A DNA stretch of 64,000 bases from CAYRHN01 sp964424115. GTDB taxonomy: Bacteria > Chloroflexota > Anaerolineae > Anaerolineales > Anaerolineaceae. The position numbers were made by a program, and so were the translations under genes. The DNA is taken from assembly GCA_964424115.1 (NCBI GenBank), contig CAYRHN010000014.1, positions 51,399 through 115,398 of the forward strand, written 5' to 3'. Shown one piece after another: positions 19,101-27,049 of the stretch; position 1 is the first letter of the stretch, and each line of letters starts with the position of its first letter. The notes under the pieces are model-generated. The model was not told the DNA's origin. It searched no databases and saw only the letters and a program-made list of their open reading frames with translations.

Positions 19101-20587
19101 CGGTAAGGCGCCAGGAAATAGGTTGGATCCTGGTAACCGGGCACATAGGTGACCATGTAGGTATTGGTCGAGGTGGCAAACTGCACTTCCTGGGTGCGGT
19201 CGCAGGTATAGAAAGAATACGAAGGCGCGCCGTTCGCAGGATCGCAAGTCGCCTGGTAGCCCAATTGGAAATCCTCCACGGTCAGCGGCACCCCGTCCGA
19301 CCAGACCAGATCGTTGCGCCAGGTATAGGTGGCGACGATCTGCTTCATCGTCACCCCGCTTGCGTCCATCGCCACCTGGTTGCCCGAGGCGTCGATCACC
19401 AGTGTGCCGGTCGAGACCGGGCCGACATTGCCGTTTGCATCCAGGGCCACATCGCCGATGTTCACCAGCACATCCTTGTTGGCGGCCAGGCCGTTCTCAA
19501 AGGTTGAAAGCTGCGTGACCAGGTTGGGGGTATAGGTATAATTCAAGCTGTAATAAGCGGGGGGATTGACCAACGAGTAGGCCAGGGCCGCCGACATGGA
19601 AGTATCCAGCAAGGTGTACAAGGATGCCGGTTCCTGGCTGGTGCCGATCCAGATTTCATTATTACCGGGAATTTGCCAGTCCTGGATATTGTAGGTATAG
19701 TAATAATCCCCTGGCTGCGGGTTGAAACCTTGCAAATTGGCATTGATCGAGTAGGTCTCAGACCGGTTGAAAAGCGGGATGGCCGGCACATCGGCGGTAT
19801 ATTCTTGCTGGACCACCTTGTAAGCCGCCTTGCGGGTAGCGTCATCCAGAGAATTGACCGCCAGGTTGATATTCAGGTCGGCGGTCGGATTGCACCAGCC
19901 CATGTAATTCTGCCCGTCCCAGTTATTGGCCGCCGTGGGGATCTGGTTGCAGGAAAAAAGTGAGTATCCGCCCGGGTCAGCTTGCCCAACCCAGGCAAAT
20001 CCGGCGATCTCGAAATCGCGCCGCGCCAGGCCGGTGACGCTGCCAAACCACCAATCACCGGGAAAAGCATTACGCAGCAAGCGGATCCCGCAATAACCCA
20101 GCTGCTGTTCCCAGACCGCCGCCCAGGCCTGGCGGAAGGAAGCATTAGAGGTGGTAAGCTTAAGAGCCAGTTCTTCACCAGCAGCGTTGAAACGGAAACC
20201 GTTCTCTCCCACCGTCCAGCCAGCCGCCTCAAGAAGCGCTTTGCCCGCATCTGGATTAAATCCATAGATGGTCAGGTTCGTGTCCCCGGCGTAGAACGGC
20301 GACCAACTGGGGATAAAGGAATTCATCACCAGGGTCTGGGCCTGCTCATCGGTCATCAAGGGATAACCTGCCTTCACCAGGGCGACTTTGTCGGTGCAGT
20401 AGGCGACCGCCTGGCGCACGCGCAGGTCTTGCAGCGGCCAGTAGGAGGGATCGCCCTTTACATTTTGAGCAGCAGACACTTCCGCCAGGGCCGCCCGCGC
20501 TGGTGCAGCGGGAGCGCCGAGGCCGAGGATCAATGCAAAAATGACCAGCGAAAGAAACGATTTCCACAAGAAGGACGAGATTTTCAT
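16154..20587 (-). CDS. giant permuted double SBP_bac_5-type extracellular solute-binding protein
   Basis: A 1477-residue exported protein (signal peptide ending near APARA; AAGGAG before the ATG). It contains two copies of each half of the oligopeptide/dipeptide-binding fold (SBP_bac_5), but out of phase. The mature protein opens with the C-terminal half (DLRVRQAVAYCTDK, about residue 55). The N-terminal half follows (EIWIGTSQEPASLYTL, ~310), then a second C-terminal half (DPNVRKAIAYCTNK, ~644) and a second N-terminal half (KIVLGVGSEPASLYTL, ~904, to ~1215). A beta-rich region and an Ig-like domain (~1390-1460) complete the protein, which ends in LLYLPMVKR. A normal family member has one copy and about 500-600 residues. 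DppB/DppC-type permeases lie 2 kb away. Confidence 0.85.
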   Translation of the reverse strand: MKISSFLWKSFLSLVIFALILGLGAPAAPARAALAEVSAAQNVKGDPSYWPLQDLRVRQAVAYCTDKVALVKAGYPLMTDEQAQTLVMNSFIPSWSPFYAGDTNLTIYGFNPDAGKALLEAAGWTVGENGFRFNAAGEELALKLTTSNASFRQAWAAVWEQQLGYCGIRLLRNAFPGDWWFGSVTGLARRDFEIAGFAWVGQADPGGYSLFSCNQIPTAANNWDGQNYMGWCNPTADLNINLAVNSLDDATRKAAYKVVQQEYTADVPAIPLFNRSETYSINANLQGFNPQPGDYYYTYNIQDWQIPGNNEIWIGTSQEPASLYTLLDTSMSAALAYSLVNPPAYYSLNYTYTPNLVTQLSTFENGLAANKDVLVNIGDVALDANGNVGPVSTGTLVIDASGNQVAMDASGVTMKQIVATYTWRNDLVWSDGVPLTVEDFQLGYQATCDPANGAPSYSFYTCDRTQEVQFATSTNTYMVTYVPGYQDPTYFLAPYRYYPAHQVITSSIPFYGFQLKDIPPSEWNTLNEITNLPLGVGPYQIVEWWHGDRLIFTANPFAPDDLAPVTPTVYIKWFATPSELESHVINGIIDVLDPINLAGLTQNLVDAETAGKVKNFVVPGATWEHADFNLEYVPDTIKPTADPNVRKAIAYCTNKVDLLKAGYYGISDAQAQNLVMNSFISKESPFYAGDSALTLYEFNPDAGRALLEASGWTVGENGYRFNAQGEELALKITTTTTNIRQTWTQLFAEQMAECGIRVLRQHYSSNWWFGTAIGLARRDFELGEFAWVGQTDPGAETLFACDQIPGALNGWYGQNDAGWCNPTASQALIRANHTLERAQRVVDYMTVQQEYTADLPTLPLFNRAKFFSAVSNLVGFAPTPGEDFYVYNVQNWQIPGKSKIVLGVGSEPASLYTLIGYQGFGGDLANYLINPRSYLSLNYEPTPRLTLQNSTVENGLALNNPVPVNIGDKAVDANGHVTTMADGMLVYDSMGNKVPMTSSGVYMNQLVVTYKWRNDLKWSDGVALTIDDFKLGKQVACDPATGAQDYSMCDRTVNVQFATNGTNTYTVTYVPGYQNPLYYLAPYGYYPAHQIITTSGPYTGYMLKNVPHANWSSLLEITDKPLGVGPYVLSNWIKGDKMVFSANPYAPSDLAPKTANLEIKFIDPANVEVALLGGTVDVLGSDSLYGLSDALLTAESYGNVKNYVLPDATWEHIDFHLDPLPVASQVDPGSAAQIVVSDPQNNQTTVDIPSGAATSTVTVELVQQTAPAQQDNAYQFAGSAFSLTASEGGVPLETYTFAQPVTVTLEYSDSDLAGMVEANLALYYWDVPTSSWLDAADTCTGLDYLKGLDMVNNILTVHICHLSEFATFAPPKAVTLTSLAATISPTNAAHLVAMVGIPVGKVPPPVTVDGQVVFMDGTKELGTVNLVAGTAALDVTLSPGWHLLLAHYLGSDTYAESVSSGAEAQGMILLYLPMVKR

Positions 20588-20779
20588 AGCGGAACTCCTT
20601 AGGTTGGAAAAAGCAAAACAATTGAGATAGGCAGAGCAAGTATTTAATTGTGGGTAATTGGGAAAAGGCGTTTGAAATTCACAACAAAAACGAGGGAAGC
20701 CCCAGGAAAGTCAAGCTCCTCAAATACTATAGCATAAGCAAAACCGGTTTTCAATATCAAGTGTTGAATTTAGCTATGC

Positions 20780-20785
20780 TATAAT
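20780..20785 (+). promoter_or_regulatory. extended -10 promoter for a probably leaderless mutL
   Basis: TGCTATAAT forms an extended -10 (TG at 20777-20778, TATAAT at 20780-20785). It is followed by six bases and the mutL ATG at 20792. There is no Shine-Dalgarno, and the -35 is weak, as expected for an extended -10. Confidence 0.55.
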
Positions 20786-20791
20786 TCCTGC

Positions 20792-22543
20792 ATGCCCATT
20801 CACCTGCTCCCCGATGAAGTTGCCTCCCAGATCGCCGCCGGCGAGGTGGTGGAACGCCCTGCCTCGGTGATCAAAGAATTGGTAGAGAACGCCCTGGACG
20901 CCGGGGCCACGCATATCACCGTGCGCGTGGAAAAAGCCGGACGGACGCTGATGGAGGTCTCCGACGACGGCGTTGGCATTCCCGCCGGGGAGCTGCTGCT
21001 GGCGGTCACCCGCCACGCCACCTCCAAGCTATCCAACGCCGGGGAGTTATTCCACATCGCCACGCTCGGCTTCCGCGGCGAGGCGCTGGCCTCGATCGCC
21101 TCGGTCTCGCGCCTGACCGTCACCTCCACCCCCCAGGTGGGCGAGGCCAAAGGCAGCGGCGCGCGGCTGCGCGTGGAGGGCGGGCTGCCCGGCAAGGCCG
21201 AGCCGTTCGGCGCGCCCGGCGGCACGCTGGTGCGGGTGGAAGACCTGTTCTACAACGTCCCGGCCCGCCTGAAGTTCCTCAAACAGGACGCGACCGAGCG
21301 CCAGCAGATCGATGCCTGGGTCACGCGCTACGCCATTGCTTACCCGCATGTGCGCTTTACTCTCATCCAGGACGGCAAGCCCACCCTGCAGACCAGTGGC
21401 AACGGCGACCGGCGCGAGGTATTAGCCGCCCTGTATGGGGTGGATGTGGCCCGCCAGATGATCGAGGTCAGCCTGGACGAAAACGACCTCTCTCTGCGCG
21501 GCTTCACCAGCCCGGTCTCGCTGACCCGCTCCAACCGGCGCGAGATCACCTTCTTTGTCAATGGCCGCTGGGTACAGGACACCGCCCTGACCAGCGCACT
21601 TTTACAAGCCTACCACACCCTGCTGATGATCGGGCGCTACCCGCTGGCGATGATCTTCCTGCACATCGCCCCCGAGGAAGTGGATGTCAATGTTCATCCC
21701 GCCAAGGAAGAAGTGCGATTTCGCCAGCAAGACCGCGTCTTTTCGGCGGTGCAGCGCGGCATCCGCCGCGCGCTGCTGGCTTCCTCGCCCGTACCCCAGG
21801 TCTCGGTGGCCCCGCCGCTCTGGCGCCCGGAACCGCGCGCCCGGCAGATCGACCCGGCCTGGGAAATGGCCCAGCAGGCTGAAATGACCCTGCCGCCAGC
21901 CCCGGCCGGCCAATCCACTGCTGAAATGCAGCCGGCCGCCGAGCTGCCCTCCGGGCAAATTCCCCTCCTGCGCCTGGTGGGGCAGGTGGGCTCCACCTAT
22001 CTGGTGGCAGAAGGCCCAGACGGCTTATACCTGATCGACCAGCACGCTGCGCACGAGCGGGTTTTGTTCGAGCGCCTGCAACGCCAGCACAGCGGCGGCA
22101 GCATCCCCGCCCAGGCGCTGCTGGAGGCCGCCCTGGTGCAGTTGCCGCCCCAACAGGCGCACCTGCTGGAGGAACAGGTAGAACTGCTCAACCACCTCGG
22201 CTTCCAGGTGGAACCATTTGGCTCCGGCGCCTTCCGCGTGCGCGCCATTCCCGCCCTCTTCACCGGCTCGGACCCATCGGCAGCCCTGCGCGCGCTGGTG
22301 GAAGATTTCGAGGAAGATGAGACGCCCCTGCAAGGCGACCTGGAAGGCCGCCTGGTGGCGCGCATCTGCAAGCGCATGGCGGTCAAAGGTGGGCAAGTCC
22401 TTTCCCCTGAGGAGCAGCGCGCCTTGCTGGAAAGTCTGGAGACCTGCCAGTCTCCGCGCACCTGCCCGCACGGGCGCCCGACCATGATCCACCTCTCAGT
22501 TGACCTGCTGGAGCGCCAGTTTGGGCGACGCGGCGCGCGCTGA
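20792..22543 (+). CDS. mutL: DNA mismatch repair protein MutL
   Basis: A 583-residue MutL. The N-terminal GHKL ATPase is intact: VVERPASVIKELVENALDAGA, DDGVGI, TLGFRGEALASI. The C-terminal half carries the metal endonuclease motif DQHA(X)2E(X)4E (DQHAAHERVLFE) and a CPHGRP motif, so it should be a nicking MutL of the non-E. coli type. Such proteins incise the daughter strand after MutS recognition. No mutS is present in the window. It sits between the SBP gene (divergent) and the ABC permeases (same strand, 93 bases downstream), a position that looks incidental. The start is fixed by the first conserved residues, with the -10 box only six bases away. Confidence 0.95.
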   Translation: MPIHLLPDEVASQIAAGEVVERPASVIKELVENALDAGATHITVRVEKAGRTLMEVSDDGVGIPAGELLLAVTRHATSKLSNAGELFHIATLGFRGEALASIASVSRLTVTSTPQVGEAKGSGARLRVEGGLPGKAEPFGAPGGTLVRVEDLFYNVPARLKFLKQDATERQQIDAWVTRYAIAYPHVRFTLIQDGKPTLQTSGNGDRREVLAALYGVDVARQMIEVSLDENDLSLRGFTSPVSLTRSNRREITFFVNGRWVQDTALTSALLQAYHTLLMIGRYPLAMIFLHIAPEEVDVNVHPAKEEVRFRQQDRVFSAVQRGIRRALLASSPVPQVSVAPPLWRPEPRARQIDPAWEMAQQAEMTLPPAPAGQSTAEMQPAAELPSGQIPLLRLVGQVGSTYLVAEGPDGLYLIDQHAAHERVLFERLQRQHSGGSIPAQALLEAALVQLPPQQAHLLEEQVELLNHLGFQVEPFGSGAFRVRAIPALFTGSDPSAALRALVEDFEEDETPLQGDLEGRLVARICKRMAVKGGQVLSPEEQRALLESLETCQSPRTCPHGRPTMIHLSVDLLERQFGRRGAR

Positions 22544-22577
22544 CCGCCCGAAATGGTACATTTGGCGGATGCACGGA

Positions 22578-22606
22578 TTGGACAGTTATGGTATATTGGG
22601 TACTAT
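22578..22606 (+). promoter_or_regulatory. putative promoter of the ABC permease operon
   Basis: TTGGAC (22578-22583) and TACTAT (22601-22606) are separated by 17 bp and lie about 30 bases before the DppB-like ATG at 22637. This suggests the permeases have their own promoter downstream of mutL. Confidence 0.45.
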
Positions 22607-22636
22607 TGAAATTCTTCTAGCGAGACAGCCACGCCT

Positions 22637-23611
22637 ATGTCCCGGTATATCTTCCGACGTTTACTGATCATTCCCCTGGCCCTGGTCCTGGTAAATTTTC
22701 TTGCCTTTTCCTATGCGCATATCTCGTTGTATGCGCAGCGCGCTGCCAACCCTTACGGCACCACCCTGGAAGGCCCGCCGGAGATCCTGCCGCTCTACGG
22801 TCAATATCTGCAAGAATTGTCGCAGGGCAACCCCGGCACCATGCCCGGCACCCTGGATAAAAGTATCGCCGCATCGGTGCTGAGCGCCGCGGGAAACAGC
22901 CTGGGATTGCTGCTGATCTCTTTTTACCTGACCATCTTGATCGGGATCGTTCTGGCCATGCTGGCAGTCAAAGTTGACCCAGGCCGGGTGGCGCGTTGGC
23001 TGGCGCCGCTTTCCACCTTCGGCATGGCGCTGCCCAGTTTCTTCATCGGCACCGTCTTTGTTGTGCTTACCATCACTTACCTGCGCAATGCCCCGGAAGG
23101 GACCAAAGCGCTCCTGCCGGTTTCCGGCCTGGGCTGGGACGAGCACATGATCATGCCAGTCATCTGCCTGACCATCCGTCCGGCCATGCAGGTGGCGCAG
23201 GTGCTGGGACAACTGCTTTCCGGCGAGCTGGATAAGCAATACATCACCGCCGCGCGCGCTTTTGGCCGCGATTGGCGCCGCCTGAAAAGCTTCGACGCCA
23301 TGCGCAACATCCTGGCCCCCATGCTGCTCAGCCTGGCTGGCAGCCTGCGCCTGCTGATCGTGGAATTGATCCTGGTGGAGACTTTCTTCGAGTGGCCGGG
23401 GCTGGGCCGCATGTTGGTGTTCACCCTCATCCCCCCCAAGGTCTCCAGCCTGGGCGGGCTGCAAATTGAATCGTTCTACTTCCTCGACCCTTCCCTGGTG
23501 GCAGCCGTGGTGACCACCTTCACCTTCTTCTTCCTGTTGGTGGACAGCATTGCTTCCATCTCGGTGCGCGCGGTAGACCCCCGTCTGCGCCCGGAAAGCA
23601 CTTCCGAATGA
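22637..23611 (+). CDS. ABC transporter permease, DppB/OppB type
   Basis: A 324-residue inner-membrane permease with about six transmembrane helices, starting MSRYIFRRLLIIPLALVLVNF as expected of the DppB family. The cytoplasmic coupling-loop region reads ITAARAFGRDWRRLKSFDAMRNILAPML, resembling the EAA motif. VETFFEWPGLGRM is the family's characteristic late motif. It imports peptides, nickel or oligosaccharides together with the DppC partner, whose ATG overlaps this stop by 4 bases (ATGA). The cognate binding protein is probably the permuted SBP at 16154-20587. ATPase subunits are not in the window. Confidence 0.9.
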   Translation: MSRYIFRRLLIIPLALVLVNFLAFSYAHISLYAQRAANPYGTTLEGPPEILPLYGQYLQELSQGNPGTMPGTLDKSIAASVLSAAGNSLGLLLISFYLTILIGIVLAMLAVKVDPGRVARWLAPLSTFGMALPSFFIGTVFVVLTITYLRNAPEGTKALLPVSGLGWDEHMIMPVICLTIRPAMQVAQVLGQLLSGELDKQYITAARAFGRDWRRLKSFDAMRNILAPMLLSLAGSLRLLIVELILVETFFEWPGLGRMLVFTLIPPKVSSLGGLQIESFYFLDPSLVAAVVTTFTFFFLLVDSIASISVRAVDPRLRPESTSE

Positions 23612-25932
23612 GGCCGGCCGTGAATTTCGACGAGCTTCCCTACGTACATCACAGCAAAGATTATGAGCCAAAGGCCGCCCGCCTGCCGGACGAGGATGCC
23701 CGACCCGCGGGAGCGGCCTCAGGCACCAACTGGTCGCTGACCATTGGTTCCTTGATGGTCCTGCTGGTATTGCTGCTCTCCATCCTGGGCCCATACCTGG
23801 CGCCCAACGATCCAAACAAAGAGAATTACATCTTCATCACCGGTCCGCGCGATTTTCTCCGCCCACCGGTGCCCGCCTTTACCCTGCCCGGCTATCCTTT
23901 CGGAACCGATGAATTTGGGCGGGATATCTTAAGCCGCCTGCTGTATGCAATCGGCCCGACCATGAACCTGGTGCTGGTGGTGGCAGCCATCCGCCTGACC
24001 ATCGGTACGATCATTGGCCTGATCTCCGGCTGGATGCGCAACTGGTTCGAACAGGTTCTTGATACACTCACATCCGGCGCCATTGCCATCCCGGTGCTGT
24101 TTGTGGCCCTCTTTGTGATCGCCGCCACCGGTCAGCGCATGGGGTTGGGAGCTTTTGTCATTGGCCTGTCGCTCACCGGCTGGGCGGAGACGGCGCGCAT
24201 CATCCGCGAGCAGACGCGGGTGATCAAAGGCCAGACCTATATCGAAGCCTCTATGGCGCTGGGAGCCTCCGGGCGGCAGTCGCTTACCCGGCACGTATTG
24301 CCCCAGGTGCTGCCGTTGATCTGGGTGCTGCTCCCGGTAGAGGCCAGCAGCGCGCTGCTGACCACCGCCGCGCTGGGCTTTCTGGGCTACTTTGCCAACG
24401 TGATCTGGATCCCCACCGGCGACTGGACTACCCTGCGCGCCAGCGGCTCGCCGGACCTGGGGGAAATGCTGGCGCTTTCGGCCAAGGGCGCTCAATACCA
24501 GCCCTGGAGCATGCTCGCGGCCGGTTTGATCGTCTTTATCACCATCATGGGCTTCAACCTGTTGGGTGACGGCCTGCGCATCCGCTTTGCCCCCGGCGCG
24601 CACCGCCGCCGCTCGCGCCTTGGCGCAGTCTTTGCCCGCGCTCAAACCTGGTTGGAAGACCGTTGGTTTGGGCCGCTCAACCCCGTGCGCCAGAATGCAC
24701 CGACCTTCCTGGCCATTGGCGGCCTGCTGGTCATCCTGGCAGTGGGCGGATTCACCCTGGCCCAGGCACAGGCGCGCCAGAACTTGAAGAGCACCATCAG
24801 CGTGCCCGGTGGGCAGTTGTGGGCCAACACCGCCCATGATCCGCAAGGCACCAAATACGTGGATGTCACAGCGCCCTCCAACCCGACCGCGACCTGGGTT
24901 TATATAGCCGAGCTGCCCATCGCCGGCGGGCCGGTGGTGGCCGCTGACGGCACCGTATACCTCAGTATTGGTTCCGACCAACTGGTAGCCGTTTCCAGCG
25001 AAGGGAAAAAATTGTGGCAGGTCACCATCCCCCGTGAGCAGGGCCAGGAAGGGATCACCGCCCCGGCCATCGGGCCAGACGGCACCATCTACGTGGTCGG
25101 ATTCAACGGCAGCCTGAGCGCGGTCACCCCGCAAGGCAGCCTGAAGTGGACCATCCTGCAAGATGTCAAGACCAACCAGGTGCTCACCAGCCCGATCGTG
25201 GACGCGCAGGGCAACATCTATTATGCCACCGACCCAAAAGTCTATGCGGTCGCTGCCCAGGGCGAGGTGATCTGGAAAGAATTCCTGCCCACCTACAGCT
25301 ACACCGACCCCAGCCTGCGCATTTCCGGCGACGGCAAATATCTGCTCTTTGAAGATACGATCATGGATATCACCAACGGGCGCACCTTGGTCAAAAGCAC
25401 GATGAACGCCATGGATGAGATCGTCGTCGGCACGGACGGCGAACTGTATATCCTGAATCCCGATATGGTCAATCAATTAACCCTGACCGCTGAAAGCGGC
25501 ACGCTGAAAGAGATTGCCTCCTGGGACGTGCGCCCGCTGAGCCTGAACTACAACGTCCTGCGCAACGGTGGACGCCTGCCGAGCGGCATGATGTACATTG
25601 AATTTGGCAGCATCTACACCCCAGCCAAGATCATCTGGATCGACTCTCACGGCACTGTGCTCACCCCGCTGGACCTGCCCTACGATCCAGTGCGCATCAC
25701 GGTGGCGTTCGACCATAACGACACCATGATCACCTGCGGTTCGTTGCAATCTCAGGTGGATGAGAACACCGCTCTGAATGGCGAATGCCGGGCCAATGCT
25801 CCCGGTGATACGCGGCCGCTGTGGAAATTCAGTTTATCCAAGGAAGACAAATACCCGGTTGGCGGAGCGCTTGTTCCTGGGCGGGTGTACGTGACCGCCG
25901 GGAACACCCTTTACGCCCTGCAGGACCCTTAA
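23608..25932 (+). CDS. ABC permease (DppC type) fused to a C-terminal PQQ-like beta-propeller
   Basis: A 774-residue protein. Residues ~40-335 are a DppC-type permease: PFGTDEFGRDILSRLLY, the EAA-like YIEASMALGASGRQSLTRHVLPQVLP, and FNLLGDGLR at the end. An added transmembrane helix follows (AIGGLLVILAVGGFTLAQAQ, ~368-390). The remaining ~380 residues form a PQQ-like beta-propeller on the outside (blades such as GPVVAADGTVYLSIGSDQLVAV, APAIGPDGTIYVVG, SPIVDAQGNIYYAT). Standard DppC proteins end at ~300 residues. The propeller presumably faces the solute-binding protein or the cell wall and could bind a ligand or the SBP. Translationally coupled to the DppB gene. Confidence 0.87.
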   Translation: MRPAVNFDELPYVHHSKDYEPKAARLPDEDARPAGAASGTNWSLTIGSLMVLLVLLLSILGPYLAPNDPNKENYIFITGPRDFLRPPVPAFTLPGYPFGTDEFGRDILSRLLYAIGPTMNLVLVVAAIRLTIGTIIGLISGWMRNWFEQVLDTLTSGAIAIPVLFVALFVIAATGQRMGLGAFVIGLSLTGWAETARIIREQTRVIKGQTYIEASMALGASGRQSLTRHVLPQVLPLIWVLLPVEASSALLTTAALGFLGYFANVIWIPTGDWTTLRASGSPDLGEMLALSAKGAQYQPWSMLAAGLIVFITIMGFNLLGDGLRIRFAPGAHRRRSRLGAVFARAQTWLEDRWFGPLNPVRQNAPTFLAIGGLLVILAVGGFTLAQAQARQNLKSTISVPGGQLWANTAHDPQGTKYVDVTAPSNPTATWVYIAELPIAGGPVVAADGTVYLSIGSDQLVAVSSEGKKLWQVTIPREQGQEGITAPAIGPDGTIYVVGFNGSLSAVTPQGSLKWTILQDVKTNQVLTSPIVDAQGNIYYATDPKVYAVAAQGEVIWKEFLPTYSYTDPSLRISGDGKYLLFEDTIMDITNGRTLVKSTMNAMDEIVVGTDGELYILNPDMVNQLTLTAESGTLKEIASWDVRPLSLNYNVLRNGGRLPSGMMYIEFGSIYTPAKIIWIDSHGTVLTPLDLPYDPVRITVAFDHNDTMITCGSLQSQVDENTALNGECRANAPGDTRPLWKFSLSKEDKYPVGGALVPGRVYVTAGNTLYALQDP

Positions 25933-25937
25933 CCCGC

Positions 25938-26951
25938 TTACGGGTCGGTTCCCAACATCACGCAGCTTCCGGCATCCAGGGCCGCCTTCAGGCCGGCCAG
26001 GTCGCTGAAAGACTGCGTGCAGCCCATATAGCGTCGTTTTAAATCTCCGGCGGAGTGCGAATCGCTGGTGTAAACACACGGGAGATGATTTTCTGCCGAG
26101 AGGCGCCGCTGCTCATCCAATGAAATATTGGCCCCCGGCCAGGAGGTGCCCGACATGCATTCCATCGCGTCCAACCTGGAACCAAACAACACCGGTTGGG
26201 GATATAGCCAGGAATTGTTGAACGGGTGAGCAGCGATAGCCAGCCCGCCCGCGGCGTGGATCTGATCTGCCTGGGAGGCAATCGCCTGGTTCTCCAAAAC
26301 CCCGGGCGGCACTCCGATCGAGAGAACGTGCAGACTGCCAGTGATCTCGGTGCCGGGGAAGCACAACAGGCGCGTCTCGTTCTTGCACTTCTCTACCAGC
26401 GTGGCGCATGCTTCCGAACACTGATCTGGCGAAGGGCAGTTATAGTAATGTCCGCCAGAACTGTGGTCGGTTACCGCAATAAAATTAAACCCTAACGACA
26501 GGGCTTCCTGGATCATCTCTTCGTAGCTGTTGTGCCCATCCGAGCAGAGGGTATGCATGTGCAGGTTGCCGATCATCACATACGGACCGGACGGCGTAAA
26601 GGTGGGTGTTGAAAGGTCCGGTGTGAGGGTTGGGGTTGGGGTCTGGGTGAAGGTCGGCTGCGGAGTTTCGGTGGGGGTTTCGGTGGGGGTAGGGGTGGAA
26701 GTCTCGGTAGGTGTTTCCGTGGGGGTTTCGGTAGGCGTCTCCGTGGGCGTTGAGGTAGGGGTGTCCGTGGGAGTAGAGGTGAAGGTGGCGGTGGGGGTGG
26801 GGGTCCCTGTGTATGTTCCAACCGGCTGGAAAGGCGTCCGGCTGGGGGTTTGCGGCACAGTAGGCGAAGCCAGGCGGCCCGCAGCCGTCTCGCGCATACC
26901 GCATCCTGCCGCAAATAAAAGGAATAATAAACAAAGCCATGAATATTTCAT
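25938..26951 (-). CDS. PHP-domain lipoprotein with TPT-rich linker
   Basis: A 337-residue predicted lipoprotein with lipobox FAAGC (Cys17). Residues ~30-118 are a low-complexity (T/S)PT(E) linker, like cell-wall-spanning spacers. The C-terminal ~220 residues form a PHP (polymerase and histidinol phosphatase) metal-dependent phosphoesterase-type domain: NLHMHTLCSDG, FIAVTDHSSGG, GTEITG, IAAHPFNN and TSDSHSAGDL. It is therefore a surface-tethered metallohydrolase of unknown substrate. It is convergent with the DppC-propeller gene (5 bases apart) and divergent from the first cyclase gene; TTGCCA and GATAAG upstream may be its promoter. Confidence 0.85.
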   Translation of the reverse strand: MKYSWLCLLFLLFAAGCGMRETAAGRLASPTVPQTPSRTPFQPVGTYTGTPTPTATFTSTPTDTPTSTPTETPTETPTETPTETSTPTPTETPTETPQPTFTQTPTPTLTPDLSTPTFTPSGPYVMIGNLHMHTLCSDGHNSYEEMIQEALSLGFNFIAVTDHSSGGHYYNCPSPDQCSEACATLVEKCKNETRLLCFPGTEITGSLHVLSIGVPPGVLENQAIASQADQIHAAGGLAIAAHPFNNSWLYPQPVLFGSRLDAMECMSGTSWPGANISLDEQRRLSAENHLPCVYTSDSHSAGDLKRRYMGCTQSFSDLAGLKAALDAGSCVMLGTDP

Positions 26952-27003
26952 TGAGAGGCAGAACCTTATCTGGAAAATGGAACTCGACTGGCAAATAATC
27001 AGC

Positions 27004-27009
27004 TATAAT
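27004..27009 (+). promoter_or_regulatory. putative -10 box for the tandem cyclase genes
   Basis: A perfect TATAAT lies 40 bases before the ATG at 27050. The -35 region is poor, which may indicate activator dependence. Confidence 0.4.
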
Positions 27010-27049
27010 CATACCTGATACCTATTAACTTGCACAGGGACAGAGAGAC

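Noticed and set aside
20743..20792. Shine-Dalgarno for mutL
   Set aside because: No purine-rich stretch precedes the ATG; the TATAAT six bases upstream leaves no room for one.
26620..26830. Short regular repeats resembling a CRISPR or minisatellite
   Set aside because: They encode the Thr/Pro-rich linker of the PHP lipoprotein; repeats are 6-12 bases, imperfect and without spacers.
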